A stretch of DNA of 55,578 nt, from the NCBI RefSeq assembly GCF_003569915.1, contig NZ_KZ984468.1:1-55578 (forward strand), given 5' to 3'. The notes below the pieces were generated by a model, which ran no database searches, was not told where the DNA came from, and worked only from the letters and a program-made list of their open reading frames with translations. The translations under genes and the position numbers were made by a program. Positions 7,517 to 17,743 of this stretch are shown here, one piece after another (position 1 is the stretch's first letter; every line of letters starts with the position of its first letter). Origin of the DNA: Comamonas testosteroni. Its GTDB lineage: Bacteria; Pseudomonadota; Gammaproteobacteria; Burkholderiales; Burkholderiaceae_C.

Positions 7517-10500
7517 GTGGCAGCAGAGCAGCAATCAACAGGGCAGTGGCAACCAGGGCTGATCGCTCTGCATGGCAACCAGACCGAGGCATTGGCCGAT
7601 ACCGTGCTGGCCTGGCTGGCCGCACATCCCTTGCAGGCGCTGGAGCCCGAAATCGTGCTGGTGCAAAGCAATGGCATGGCCGAGTGGTTCAAGATGCGCA
7701 TGGCCGAGCATCAAGGCGTGTGCGCAGCCGCTCAGGTGGAGTTGCCGGCACGCTTTGTCTGGCGCAGCTACCGGCAGATTCTGGGCAAGCACGAGGTGCC
7801 GCGCGAGTCACCGCTCGATAAAACACCGATGACCTGGCGCTTGATGCGCCTGCTGCCGCAATGTTTGCAAGAAGCGGAGTTTGCGCCTATCGCCAATTTT
7901 TTGCGCCCTGGCGAGCCACAGCGCCTGCTGCAACTGGCCGAGCGACTGGCCGATTTGTTTGACCAGTACCAGATCTACCGTGCCGACTGGCTGGCCGCAT
8001 GGGAGCAGGGCGAAGATGTGATGCGCCAGCCCGGCAGCCCTGATGTGCCCGTGCCTGAAGGTCAGCTCTGGCAGCCCATGCTGTGGCGCAAGGTGTTGGC
8101 CGAGCTCGATGAGAAAGAGCGCGCAGCCACGCGCCCGGCCCTGCTGGCACGCATTCTGGGCGCGCTGGAGTCTGGGCAGCCGCCGGTCACACCGCTGGCG
8201 CGCCGCGTGGTGGTGTTTGGCATGAGCCAGATGCCGCTGTCGCTGATGCAATTTCTGAGCGGTATTGCACGCCACAGCCAGGTGCTGATTGCCGTGCCCA
8301 ACCCCTGCCGCTTTCACTGGGCCGATGCGATTGACGGGCGCGAGTTGCTGCGTCAGCAGCGCCGCCGCCATGCGGACAAGGGCGGCAAGGATCTGGCGCA
8401 AATTCCGCTGGCCGCCATGCATGCTCACGCGCATCCATTGCTTGCTGCATGGGGCCGCCAAAGCCGTGACTATGTGCGCCAGCTTGATGCCTTTGATACC
8501 AGCAGCGACACCGCAATGCAGTGGAACTGGCCGCGCGTGGACGTGTTTGAAGAAACCAGTGTGGAAGACCTGGCGCATGCACCTTTGCTTGTGCAGGTGC
8601 AGCAGCGCATCCGTGATCTGGTGCCGCTGCCCGAGCATACTGCGCTGGAGGTCGCGGCCAGCGATGACTCCATCGTCTTTCATCAGGCCCACAGCCTGGT
8701 GCGTGAGCTGGAAGTGCTGCACGACCAACTGCTGCAATGGCTGGCTCAGTCCGCTGCATCGGGTCAGAGCCCGCTTGCGCCGCGTGATGTGGTCGTCATG
8801 CTGCCTGCGATTGAGGAAGCCGCCCCTGCGATTCGCGCCGTGTTTGGCCAGTATGGCCGCCATGATGCGCGTCATATTCCGTTTGATATTGCCGACGTGG
8901 GCGCGCGCGCCAGCAGCCCGCTGGTGACGGCGCTGCAATGGCTGCTCAAACTGCCGCAGCAGCGCTGCCGTTTGAGCGAGCTGTGCGATTTGCTCGATGT
9001 GCCAGCGCTGGCCGCGCGCGTGGGGCTGGCCGCCGATGATTTGCCGCAGCTGACGCAGTGGATGGCGGGCGCAGGCATTCGCTGGGGCTTGAACCATGAG
9101 CAGCGTGCACAGCTGGGGCTGGCCGCTTGTGGCGACCCCAATAGCGCATGGTTTGGCCTGCGCCGTATGCTGCTCGGTTACGCCAGCGGAGCAGCAGATA
9201 CGCAAGATATGGAGAGTGCGCAGAGCTTTGCGGGCATTGAGCCGTATGACGAAGTGGGTGGGCTTTCTGCCGAGCTGGCGGGCAGTCTGGCCAGCTTGCT
9301 CACGCGGCTTCTGCAGTGGTGGCAGCAGGCCAATGAGGCGGCAGTACCTAGTGTCTGGGCGCAGCGTTTTCGTGCGCTGTGCGACGATTTTTTTGCAGCG
9401 CAGGGCGATGAAGATCAGGCCCTGCTGTCTGCGCTGGATCAGGCACTGGTCAGTTGGCAAAGCGCGTGCGAGCAAGCAGGTTTTGAGGCTGCGATTCCGC
9501 TGGAGGTCGCGCAGGAAGCCTGGCTACAGGCACTGTCCGAGCCCGCACTCAACCAGCGTTTTCGCGCTGGTGGCGTTACTTTCTGCACGCTGATGCCCAT
9601 GCGCGCCATTCCGTTCGAAGTGGTCTGCCTGCTGGGCATGAATGATGGCGACTACCCGCGTCGGGCCATGCGTGTGGACTTCGATCTGATGGCGCAGCCC
9701 AGGCAGCAACGCCCCGGTGACCGGGCGCGGCGTGATGATGATCGTCAACTGATGCTTGATGCATTGCTGTCTGCGCGCCGCAGGCTCTACATCAGCTGGG
9801 CGGGCCGCCATGTGCGCGACAACAGCGAGCAGCCGCCGTCGGTGCTGGTTTCGCAGTTGAAGGACTATCTGGGCGCGGGCTGGCGTGGCGAGGCGGGTGG
9901 CAGCTTGCTGGCACAGCGTACATGGCAGCACCCGCTGCAGCCCTTTAGCCGCCGCTATTTCGAGCTGGAGTCTGGCCTGTCCACCTATGCGCGTGAATGG
10001 CATGCCGCGCACGAGCAGGGCGAGGCGCAGGCTCTGCCCCAGGTCGCAGCGTATGCGCCTGATCCCGAAGTGCCGCTGACATTGGCGCGGCTGACGGATT
10101 TTCTGCGCAACCCAGCACGCAACTTTCTGCGCAACCGCCTGCTGGTGCGGCTGGATCAGGAAGAGGAAGTGCTGGAAGACGACGAGCTGTTCAGCGTGGA
10201 TGGTCTGACCGCCTACGGCTTGATCAACCAGTTGCAGCAAGGTGTGCGTACCGAGCTGGCACAAAGCGTTGCTGCAGTGAATGTGGATGCGCGAGTGCAG
10301 CAGCAGGTGCAGCGCCTGGCACGCTCCGGTGTGCTGCCGCTGGCGGGCATGGGCGCGCGTGAAGCGCAGGCCTTGCAGCAGCAGGCCACACCATCGCTGC
10401 TGGCCTGGCAGCAGCAGATGCAGGAATGGCCGCACCCCGCGCCGCGTCAGCGTTTGCGGCTGGCAGACGGAGATCTGATTCTGGATGACTGGATAGACGG

Positions 10501-11077
10501 CCTGCGTGAGCGCGACGATGAAATCACGGCAGGAGACGGCGCTTTGGCTGAGGCATTCAGCAACTGCTGGTTTGCGCTGGAGCCGCGTGGTTTGCTCAAA
10601 AAAGATGGAACGTTGCAGCCCCACAAGCTGTTGCCGATTTATGTGCGCGGCCTGGCGCTGTCCGCCACCGGTGCGAGCACGCTGATGGGGGTGATTGCGC
10701 GCGATGTCATGGTCTGGGTCGTGCCGTTGGAGGCCGAAGAAGCGCGCCAGCATTTGCTGAGCCTGATGCAGCTGTGGCTGCAAGGCCAGAACGAACCTCT
10801 GCCTTTGCCGCTGCGCAGCTCTTTGGCTGCTGCCAACGATGATCTGGGCGCTGCCGCTCAGGCCTACGAAGGCGGCTTCGCGACAACAGGTGAATGCCAG
10901 GACCTCAGTTGGGCGCGCTGCTATCCCGACTGGGAAGCGTTGACCCATGATCTGCGCTTTGAACCATTGGCCAAGCAGGTCTACGCACCCATGTTGAAAT
11001 GGCTGGATGCCCATGTGCTGACCGACAAATTGCCAGCGCCCGTGCAGGCCCAGGAAGAAGAAGGAGAGCAGGCATGA
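7517..11077 (+). CDS. recC: exodeoxyribonuclease V subunit gamma (RecC)
   Basis: This 1186-residue protein has the family's usual length and layout. It begins with the helicase-like region that includes VLVQSNGMAEWF and LPARFVWR, and it has RCxLSELCDLLD- and GDYPR-type blocks in the middle. RecC is the subunit that holds the enzyme together and reads Chi; its own helicase and nuclease sites are inactive. The start is a GTG at 7517 with CAGGAG 6-11 bases upstream. The stop overlaps the recB start in ATGA (11074-11077), so recC, recB and recD are translationally coupled. RecBCD repairs double-strand breaks and degrades linear foreign DNA. Confidence 0.95.
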   Translation: MAAEQQSTGQWQPGLIALHGNQTEALADTVLAWLAAHPLQALEPEIVLVQSNGMAEWFKMRMAEHQGVCAAAQVELPARFVWRSYRQILGKHEVPRESPLDKTPMTWRLMRLLPQCLQEAEFAPIANFLRPGEPQRLLQLAERLADLFDQYQIYRADWLAAWEQGEDVMRQPGSPDVPVPEGQLWQPMLWRKVLAELDEKERAATRPALLARILGALESGQPPVTPLARRVVVFGMSQMPLSLMQFLSGIARHSQVLIAVPNPCRFHWADAIDGRELLRQQRRRHADKGGKDLAQIPLAAMHAHAHPLLAAWGRQSRDYVRQLDAFDTSSDTAMQWNWPRVDVFEETSVEDLAHAPLLVQVQQRIRDLVPLPEHTALEVAASDDSIVFHQAHSLVRELEVLHDQLLQWLAQSAASGQSPLAPRDVVVMLPAIEEAAPAIRAVFGQYGRHDARHIPFDIADVGARASSPLVTALQWLLKLPQQRCRLSELCDLLDVPALAARVGLAADDLPQLTQWMAGAGIRWGLNHEQRAQLGLAACGDPNSAWFGLRRMLLGYASGAADTQDMESAQSFAGIEPYDEVGGLSAELAGSLASLLTRLLQWWQQANEAAVPSVWAQRFRALCDDFFAAQGDEDQALLSALDQALVSWQSACEQAGFEAAIPLEVAQEAWLQALSEPALNQRFRAGGVTFCTLMPMRAIPFEVVCLLGMNDGDYPRRAMRVDFDLMAQPRQQRPGDRARRDDDRQLMLDALLSARRRLYISWAGRHVRDNSEQPPSVLVSQLKDYLGAGWRGEAGGSLLAQRTWQHPLQPFSRRYFELESGLSTYAREWHAAHEQGEAQALPQVAAYAPDPEVPLTLARLTDFLRNPARNFLRNRLLVRLDQEEEVLEDDELFSVDGLTAYGLINQLQQGVRTELAQSVAAVNVDARVQQQVQRLARSGVLPLAGMGAREAQALQQQATPSLLAWQQQMQEWPHPAPRQRLRLADGDLILDDWIDGLRERDDEITAGDGALAEAFSNCWFALEPRGLLKKDGTLQPHKLLPIYVRGLALSATGASTLMGVIARDVMVWVVPLEAEEARQHLLSLMQLWLQGQNEPLPLPLRSSLAAANDDLGAAAQAYEGGFATTGECQDLSWARCYPDWEALTHDLRFEPLAKQVYAPMLKWLDAHVLTDKLPAPVQAQEEEGEQA

Positions 11078-14000
11078 ACCAGCCCGCCGATCACACAGAC
11101 AGCCATGTGCTGCAGCCGCTGAACTTTCCGCTCTGGGGTTCAAGACTGATTGAAGCCAGCGCAGGCACAGGCAAGACATGGACGATTGCCGCGCTGTATC
11201 TGCGCTTGGTGCTGGGGCATGGCGCAGATGATGGAATTGGCAAGGCGTTGATGCCGCCCGACATTCTGGTGATGACTTTTACGCGTGCTGCCACGCGTGA
11301 GCTGTCTGACCGCATTCGTGCCCGCTTGATTGAGGCGGTGCAATGCTTTCGTGGCGAAGCCGAGCCTGCGCCGCATGACTTGTTTCTACGCGATCTGCGC
11401 GATGCCTATGCCCCCGGTACCGAGCGAGAGACAGCTGCCTGGCGGCTGGATATGGCCGCGCAGTGCATGGACGACGCGGCCATTCACACCATCGACGCGT
11501 GGTGCCAGCGCATGCTGCGTGAGCATGCATTCGACAGCGGCAATCTGTTTGATGAAACGCTAGAGGCCGATGAAGGCCAGCGCCAGACCGAGGCCGCGCA
11601 GGACTACTGGCGTCAGCAGTGCTATCCGCTGTCTGGCGAGGTGCTGGAAGAAGTGCTCAAGGTCTGGTCTGGCGTCAAGGCGCTGGTCAAGGATATGCAG
11701 TCACTGTTGAAACAGACGGTGCCGGGCGGCGCGGGTGATGGAACGCTCGGAGCCTGCGTGCAGCAAGGGCTTGAACAGCAGGCCCGCGTGCTGCGTGAGT
11801 TGTCTGAAGGATGGGATGCCAGGGCGCAGCGTCTGGAAGACTGGCTGGACGGTCAGCTGGCCACCAATAAGTCGGCCTGGAACGGGCTCAAGCTCAAGCC
11901 TGGCAACTATAAGAGCTGGCTCAAGACGCTGCGCGAGTGGGCTGCCGCGCCACACCAGGACCTGGCGGAGCTGATGAAAACCGGTGCCACACGGCTGGTG
12001 CCTGCCGGGCTGGATGAAGCGCGCAAAGGCGATGTGCCGGTAGAGCTGCCGCCTGAATCTCAAGCACTGGCCGATCTTTTGCTGGCTCTGGCAGATTTGC
12101 CCAGCCTGAATAGTCAGCTGCGCCTGCATGCCGCGGCCCATGTGCAGCAGCGCCTGCTGTGGCTCAAGCGTCAGGCGGGCACCTTTGGTTTTGCCGACAT
12201 GCTGCAGCGGCTGGATACGGCACTGGCCGGTGAAAACGGCCCGGCCTTGCAGGCCAGTATTCTGGCCCAGTACCCGGTGGCACTGATTGATGAATTTCAG
12301 GACACCTCGCCGCTGCAGTACCGCTTGTTTGACCAGATCTATCGCACGCAGGACAACAGCGCGGGCAGTGCGCTGCTGCTGATTGGCGACCCCAAGCAAT
12401 CCATCTACGGCTTTCGCGGTGCGGACATCTACAGCTATCTGCAGGCCCGGCAAGCCACGGCTGGGCGGCACTATGTGCTGGATACGAATTTCCGCTCGAC
12501 CCAGGCGCTGGTGGGCGCAGTCAACCAATGGTTTGTGCAGGCGGAGGAGCGGCCCGGTGAAGGTGCTTTCATGTTCCGCGCTGGCGCCAACAATCCTCTG
12601 CCGTTTGAACCCGTTAAAGCCAATGGCCGCCGCGAAGTTTTGATGCAGGGAAGCCAGCGCATGAGTGCGCTGACCATTGCGTGGGATGGCAGCAGTGATG
12701 AGCCGCTGAGCAATGACGATATCCGCCGCCGTGGGGCCGAATTCTGCGCCAGCCAGATCGTGCAATGGTTGATGGATGAGCGCACAGGTTTTACTGAAGA
12801 TGACAAGCCGCTGCAGCGCATGCGCCCTGCGGATATCGCCGTGTTGGTGCGCACCGGCAAGGAAGCCAATGCCGTGCGCCGCGCGCTGGCCAAGCGCTCT
12901 GTGGCATCGGTCTATCTGTCCGATCAGGATTCGGTCTTTGCCAGTGATGAGGCGCGTGATTTGCTGCTCTGGCTGCGCGCCGTGGCCGCGCCACTTGATG
13001 GTCTGGTGGTGCGTGCCGGGCTGGCCACGCAGTTGATGGGTCTTTCCTTCGATGAACTGGCCTGGCTGGCCAGCGATGACGAGGCTTTTGATGCACGCAG
13101 CGAACAACTCAAGGAACTGCACAGCATCTGGCTGCGCCTGGGTGTGCTGGCCATGCTGCGCCAGACCCTATACCGCTTTGATCTACCCGCGCGCTGGCTG
13201 GCCGATCTGGGGGGCGAGCGGCGGCTGACCAACTACCTGCATCTGGCCGAGCTGCTGCAAAGCGCCAGCGCCCAGCTGGAGGGCGAGCAGGCGCTGATTC
13301 GCTGGCTTGCCACGCAGATAGAAGCGCCGGGCAGCGGTGGTGATGCCCAAATCGTGCGGCTGGAATCAGATGCCGATCTGGTCAAGGTCGTCACCGTGCA
13401 CAAGAGCAAGGGGCTGGAATATCCGGTGGTCTGCCTGCCGTTTGGCGGCAGCTTTCGCGTGGTGGATGGCAAGGCAGGCTATCTGTCGCTGCCAGTGCTT
13501 GATGAGGAGGCTCCGACGCGCGAACTGCTGCTGGACTTTGACAGCGCACAGTTGGCGCGTGCCGACAAGGAACGCTTGCGCGAAGACCTGCGCCTTTTGT
13601 ATGTGGCGCTCACCCGCCCGCGCCATGCGCTGTGGATGGGGCTGGCGCCCATGAAGCGGCGCAACGGCAAAAGCTGCGCCAATCAATATGGTGCGGCAGG
13701 TTATCTGCTGGCCGGTGATGCACAGCAGGCCGTGGCTGGATGGCGCGCCAGTGTGCAGGCGCTCAGTGATCGCAGCGCAGATATCGCCGTGGTGGACTTG
13801 CCCGCCGACCTGCCGGTGCCACAGCGCTATGTGCCCGCGCAGGAGCTGCCTGCGCTGCAAGCTGCACCGGTCTATGCCGCGCAGTTTGACCGGCGCTGGG
13901 GCATAGGCAGTTTTTCATCGCTCACGCGTGCCATGTCCGCGCCCAGCTTGCCGGTGCTGCCGGTGGCCGCGCAGCAGCCTGCGGAAGATGAACGCACGTT

Positions 14001-14826
14001 GCAGACGGTGGACGCATCAGAGATGGCGCTGGATTTGAGCGCCTTGCAGCGCAGCGCTGGCGCGCGCAGCACGGCCGCAGTGTGGCACCGCTTTATGCGC
14101 GGGCCGGTGGTGGGCAATTTTCTGCATGACCAGCTGGAATGGCTGGCCGGTGAAGACTTTGCGCTGCAGGCCCATGAGGACAGTACGCAAAGCGAAGCGC
14201 TGGCCGCACGCCTGCTGCGCCGCTGCGAGCGCGCAGGGCGCAAAGATCAGGCCAATGATGTGCTGCAGTGGCTGCGTGCCGTGGTGCATCAGCCGCTGCC
14301 GCCCATCAATGTCTCGCTGGCTCAATTGGGTGAGCGCGATGCGCTGTTGGCCGAGATGGAATTCTGGCTGCCTGCGCAGCGCCTGTCTGCCGAGCGTATT
14401 GATGCGCTGTGCCGTCAGTACATCTTGCCCGGCCAGCCGCGTCCGACCCTGCCCGAGCGCGAGCTGCACGGCATGTTGATGGGCTTTGCCGATCTGGTCT
14501 TCAGCCACGAAGGGCGCTACTGGGTGCTGGATTACAAGACCAATCATCTGGGCAGCGAAGCGGCCGCCTATGGCCCACAGGCGCTGGAGCAGGCCATGCT
14601 GGAGCACCGCTACGACGTGCAGGCTGCGCTGTATCTGCTGGCGCTGCACCGCTTGCTGCAAAGCCGTCTGCGTGATGACTATGTGCCTGAGGAACATCTG
14701 GGCGGGGCGCTGTACTTTTTCCTGCGTGGACTCGATGGCGAAGCCGCTGGCATGCAGGTGCTGCAGCCGCCCATGGAATTGCTGCATGGGCTTAATGCGC
14801 TGCTGACTGAGGAGGTGCAGCCATGA
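11074..14826 (+). CDS. recB: exodeoxyribonuclease V subunit beta (RecB)
   Basis: This 1250-residue UvrD-like helicase-nuclease starts at the ATG overlapping the recC stop, with AAGGAGAG upstream. Landmarks in order are Walker A ASAGTGKT (28-35), the helicase motifs DEFQDTSP, GDPKQSIYGFRGAD, TNFRS and VTVHKSKGLEYPV, then LLYVALTRPRHAL. The C-terminal nuclease domain has the GFADLV and VLDYKTN metal and catalytic residues. RecB supplies the 3'-5' motor and the only nuclease site of RecBCD. It ends in an ATGA overlap with recD. Confidence 0.95.
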   Translation: MNQPADHTDSHVLQPLNFPLWGSRLIEASAGTGKTWTIAALYLRLVLGHGADDGIGKALMPPDILVMTFTRAATRELSDRIRARLIEAVQCFRGEAEPAPHDLFLRDLRDAYAPGTERETAAWRLDMAAQCMDDAAIHTIDAWCQRMLREHAFDSGNLFDETLEADEGQRQTEAAQDYWRQQCYPLSGEVLEEVLKVWSGVKALVKDMQSLLKQTVPGGAGDGTLGACVQQGLEQQARVLRELSEGWDARAQRLEDWLDGQLATNKSAWNGLKLKPGNYKSWLKTLREWAAAPHQDLAELMKTGATRLVPAGLDEARKGDVPVELPPESQALADLLLALADLPSLNSQLRLHAAAHVQQRLLWLKRQAGTFGFADMLQRLDTALAGENGPALQASILAQYPVALIDEFQDTSPLQYRLFDQIYRTQDNSAGSALLLIGDPKQSIYGFRGADIYSYLQARQATAGRHYVLDTNFRSTQALVGAVNQWFVQAEERPGEGAFMFRAGANNPLPFEPVKANGRREVLMQGSQRMSALTIAWDGSSDEPLSNDDIRRRGAEFCASQIVQWLMDERTGFTEDDKPLQRMRPADIAVLVRTGKEANAVRRALAKRSVASVYLSDQDSVFASDEARDLLLWLRAVAAPLDGLVVRAGLATQLMGLSFDELAWLASDDEAFDARSEQLKELHSIWLRLGVLAMLRQTLYRFDLPARWLADLGGERRLTNYLHLAELLQSASAQLEGEQALIRWLATQIEAPGSGGDAQIVRLESDADLVKVVTVHKSKGLEYPVVCLPFGGSFRVVDGKAGYLSLPVLDEEAPTRELLLDFDSAQLARADKERLREDLRLLYVALTRPRHALWMGLAPMKRRNGKSCANQYGAAGYLLAGDAQQAVAGWRASVQALSDRSADIAVVDLPADLPVPQRYVPAQELPALQAAPVYAAQFDRRWGIGSFSSLTRAMSAPSLPVLPVAAQQPAEDERTLQTVDASEMALDLSALQRSAGARSTAAVWHRFMRGPVVGNFLHDQLEWLAGEDFALQAHEDSTQSEALAARLLRRCERAGRKDQANDVLQWLRAVVHQPLPPINVSLAQLGERDALLAEMEFWLPAQRLSAERIDALCRQYILPGQPRPTLPERELHGMLMGFADLVFSHEGRYWVLDYKTNHLGSEAAAYGPQALEQAMLEHRYDVQAALYLLALHRLLQSRLRDDYVPEEHLGGALYFFLRGLDGEAAGMQVLQPPMELLHGLNALLTEEVQP

Positions 14827-16904
14827 AGGGCCGCCGCAAGACCGATCTGCAAACACTGGACTTGTTTGCGACGGGTGACGAAGCCATTGAAGCACCTGCA
14901 ATCAGCACTGACGAAATGCTGACCGCGCTGGAGCGCCTGGCCGATGCGGGTCTGCTGCGCAGGCTCGACAGTGCTCTGGCGCGCTTTGTCGCGGCGCAGG
15001 ATGTTGAAGCCGAGCCAGCCCTGCTGGTGGCCGCAGCCGTGCTGGCGCAGATGGAAGGGCGGGGTCATAGCTGTCTGCCATTGGCGGCTTTGCCTGCCAA
15101 TCCGAATGAAATCCTTGGCTGGTCTAAAGAAGCTATACCGGTGCAGCTATCACTTTGGGAGCGTTTGCCCAGCCAGTTGCCTGCCTGGTTGCAGGCGCTG
15201 CGGCGCAGTCCCGTAGTCAGAGTGCTGGGCGCAGAGGGCGATGCCCCTGATCTGGGTCAACCACTGGTGCTGCTCGATGGCCCTGCGCCGCTGCTCTATC
15301 TGCGCCGCTACTGGGACTATGAGCGTAGCGTGGCCGCGCAACTGCTGCAGCGTACGGCAGCCGATGATGCTGCGGTGGATGAGGCGCAGGTGCATGACTG
15401 GCTGCAGCGCCTGTTTCCTCAGCCTGCTCAGCCACTGGACTGGCAAAAGCTGGCCTGCGCGCTGGCGCTGCGCGGTCGCATGTCCGTCATCACCGGCGGG
15501 CCGGGCACAGGCAAGACCTATACGGCGGCGCGCCTGCTGGCGCTGCTGTTTGCCACGGCGCCAGATGCGACGCAGCTGCGCGTGGCATTGGCGGCGCCCA
15601 CGGGCAAGGCCGCGGCGCGGCTCAAGCAGTCGATTGATACCTCGCTGCTGGAGCTGCAAGGTGCCCTGCAGAGCAAGTTGGATCTGGAGCCGCTGGTCAG
15701 GCGCATGGGCGCGGCACGCACTTTGCACTCGCTGCTGGGCGCGCGGCCCGATACGCGGCGCTTTGCACACCATGCGGGCAACCCGCTGGATGTGGATGTG
15801 CTCATCGTCGATGAGGCGTCGATGATTCACCTGGAGATGATGTCTGCATTGCTGCAGGCGCTGCCGCCGACGGCGCGTTTGATCTTGCTGGGTGACAAGG
15901 ATCAGCTGGCCTCGGTGGAAGCCGGTGCTGTGCTGGGCGATCTGTGTCGCGATGCGCAGCAGGGCCGCTATGCCGCTGACACGCAGGCTTATGTGCAGAG
16001 AGTGACTGGGCAAGCATTGCCTGCCGAATATCTGGCCAATGGCAGGGCACCGGCACTGGCCCAGCACACCGTCATGCTGCGTGAAAGCCGCCGCTTTGGC
16101 GGCCCCATCGGCCAATTGGCGCTGGCCGTGAATGCTGGCGATGCACCGGCTGCCATGGGCTTGCTGCATGCGCAGACCAGATCAGGCCTGAATGCCGAAC
16201 TCTGGGCGCGCGAAGGCGGCGAGATTGATTCCGTGGTGCGCAGCGCAGTGCAGGGCCGTGGCAACGCAGCCAGCTATGCTGCCTATGCAGAGGTGCTGGC
16301 CAGAGGCTTGGGCCAACGTTTTGCCGATGAGTCAGCACACCATGCATGGGTGAACGCGGTGCTCAAGGCATTTGACCGCTACCGCCTGCTGTGCGCGGTG
16401 CGTGAAGGTGCATGGGGCGTGGCAGGGCTGAACCGCGCGGTGGAGTCCGCCTTGCAGCGTCTGGGCGCCATTCGCAATGATGGCGAGTGGTATGCCGGTC
16501 GCCCCGTCATGGTCACGCGCAATGATGCGCAACTGGGCGTGTTCAACGGCGATATCGGCATGGCCCTGCCCAGCTTTGCCGACCCGGCGCGGCTGCGCGT
16601 GTATTTTCAGCAAGGCGAGTCGCTGCATCACGTCAGCACTGCGCGGCTGGCGCATGTGGAAACCGCATTCGCGATGACGGTGCACAAAAGTCAGGGCTCG
16701 GAGTTCGAGCACACGGCTTTGGTGCTGGCCGCGCAGGGCGGTAGTGTGCTCAGCCGTGAGTTGGTTTACACCGGTATCACGCGGGCGCGTTTGGCGTTTT
16801 CGTTGTGGTCAGAGGTGCCCGGGCTGCTGGTGTCGGCCATCGGAAGCCCGACTCAGCGCAGCAGTGGGTTGTTGCGGTTTTTGGAGGGGACAGCTTCTGA
16901 ATAA
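14823..16904 (+). CDS. recD: exodeoxyribonuclease V subunit alpha (RecD)
   Basis: This 693-residue SF1B helicase is somewhat longer than the E. coli protein (about 608). It has Walker A GGPGTGKT (225-232), APTGKAAARLK, the DEAS Walker B box, LLGDKDQLASVEAGAVLGDL and FAMTVHKSQGSEF near the C-terminus. RecD is the fast 5'-3' motor of RecBCD. The ATG overlaps the recB stop by 4 bases, which ensures stoichiometric translation. No clear terminator follows; the next 600 bases form the inverted-repeat block. Confidence 0.95.
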   Translation: MKGRRKTDLQTLDLFATGDEAIEAPAISTDEMLTALERLADAGLLRRLDSALARFVAAQDVEAEPALLVAAAVLAQMEGRGHSCLPLAALPANPNEILGWSKEAIPVQLSLWERLPSQLPAWLQALRRSPVVRVLGAEGDAPDLGQPLVLLDGPAPLLYLRRYWDYERSVAAQLLQRTAADDAAVDEAQVHDWLQRLFPQPAQPLDWQKLACALALRGRMSVITGGPGTGKTYTAARLLALLFATAPDATQLRVALAAPTGKAAARLKQSIDTSLLELQGALQSKLDLEPLVRRMGAARTLHSLLGARPDTRRFAHHAGNPLDVDVLIVDEASMIHLEMMSALLQALPPTARLILLGDKDQLASVEAGAVLGDLCRDAQQGRYAADTQAYVQRVTGQALPAEYLANGRAPALAQHTVMLRESRRFGGPIGQLALAVNAGDAPAAMGLLHAQTRSGLNAELWAREGGEIDSVVRSAVQGRGNAASYAAYAEVLARGLGQRFADESAHHAWVNAVLKAFDRYRLLCAVREGAWGVAGLNRAVESALQRLGAIRNDGEWYAGRPVMVTRNDAQLGVFNGDIGMALPSFADPARLRVYFQQGESLHHVSTARLAHVETAFAMTVHKSQGSEFEHTALVLAAQGGSVLSRELVYTGITRARLAFSLWSEVPGLLVSAIGSPTQRSSGLLRFLEGTASE

Positions 16905-16954
16905 GGGCGGGGTTCTTTTTGAGTGCGGAGGGCGGGTCTCGGCCCGCCAGCCGA

Positions 16955-16982
16955 CCTACTTTCTGGCGTGCCAGAAAGTAGG
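16955..16982. repeat. 13-bp perfect hairpin
   Basis: CCTACTTTCTGGC (16955-16967) and GCCAGAAAGTAGG (16970-16982) are exact inverted copies separated by GT. There is no T-run on either side, so it is not a standard terminator. It could still fold in the recD 3' region and stabilise the mRNA. Confidence 0.7.
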
Positions 16983-17233
16983 CAAAGAGCACAGCCCCTA
17001 CTGCCGACGTCCCTCCGGCTTCGCCTGCGGGCAACCTGCGCCGTCAAGCTCTTGAGGCTGTGCGGCCCAACTCACTTCGCGGCAAGCCGCTCCGCTCAGA
17101 CAAACGGCCGCAAGTCAGAGCACGAAGCTGCTGCACTCTGCGGTGCAGCAGCCAGCCCCAAGAACTTGCCGTCACAGGCGTGGGCACAAGGGGCAATACC
17201 GGATGCGGGTGCGAGATAGCTTCTTTATCAAAT

Positions 17234-17278
17234 TTGATAGCGGCTAGCCTATTTAACATCTGGACTAGAAGCCAATTT
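17234..17278 (+). repeat. dispersed ~44-bp AT-rich repeat, copy 2
   Basis: The copy starts TTGATAGC and contains AGCCTATTTAA and GGACTAGAAGCC before a T-rich end. It lies inside the inverted-repeat block. Confidence 0.75.
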
Positions 17279-17504
17279 CGTCACTAATATCGCAGGCCGC
17301 CCGCTCCCGCAGCCTGAATTGCGTGACGTAGGTTTGCCCGGAGCGAAGCGCAGGGACGCGGACACTCGGGTCGCCTTTTCTTTGGGTACTTATCTTTTGG
17401 CGAAGCACCGGATCGCCGGCCGAAAGAAAGTACCTCGGCTGGCGGGCCGAGACCCGCCCTCTGTCCAGAAATCTGGTCAATGCAGTCGCTACAAGCTAGC
17501 GAAG

Positions 17505-17738
17505 TTAAGGTTTGGCAATCTTCACCATCTCAATCGCATCAAACGGACATCGCACCGCACACAAAGCGCAACCCGTACAGCCAGGCACATCGTGCAAAGT
17601 AGATCGCTTGGAACCAAACCCCGTAGCGCTTTGCACCTGCAGCGACAGCACATGCGGTGGGCACACAGCTATGCACCAGCCACAGCCTGTGCAGCGCTGC
17701 GGGTCAATTTCCGGGAGTGCCTTGCGCGGGGCGGCCAT
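17505..17738 (-). CDS. 2x[4Fe-4S] ferredoxin-type protein
   Basis: This 77-residue protein has two CX2CX2CX3CP cluster motifs: C16, C19, C22, C26 (CTGCGWCIAVCP) and C54, C57, C60, C64 (CTGCALCAVRCP). This is the classic bacterial 8Fe ferredoxin pattern, for electron transfer in the cytoplasm. The linker between the motifs is a little longer than in clostridial ferredoxins. The gene begins 5 bases after the VOC gene stop, so the two are probably co-transcribed. The redox partner is not evident. Confidence 0.9.
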   Translation of the reverse strand: MAAPRKALPEIDPQRCTGCGWCIAVCPPHVLSLQVQSATGFGSKRSTLHDVPGCTGCALCAVRCPFDAIEMVKIAKP

Positions 17739-17743
17739 GGGCT

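Larger units (their letters stand above)
16928..17461. repeat. intergenic block bounded by ~35-bp inverted repeats
   Basis: The left arm (16928-16962, starting GAGGGCGGGTCTCGGCCCGC) is repeated in inverted orientation at 17427-17461, with two mismatches in 35. Nested inside are a 13-bp perfect hairpin (16955-16982), a 9-bp stem GCTGCTGCA/TGCAGCAGC (about 17127-17152) and one copy of the 44-bp AT-rich repeat. No protein-coding frame is supported between recD and the ferredoxin gene. I associate the arm sequence with repeated intergenic DNA of Comamonadaceae; a MITE-like origin is possible but not shown. Confidence 0.75.

Noticed and set aside
7808..14901. Long minus-strand open frames opposite recC and recB (for example 7808-9475, 9524-11179, 11701-13122)
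   Set aside because: They lie wholly antisense to well-conserved recC and recB, lack family-like sequence, and are expected in GC-rich DNA.
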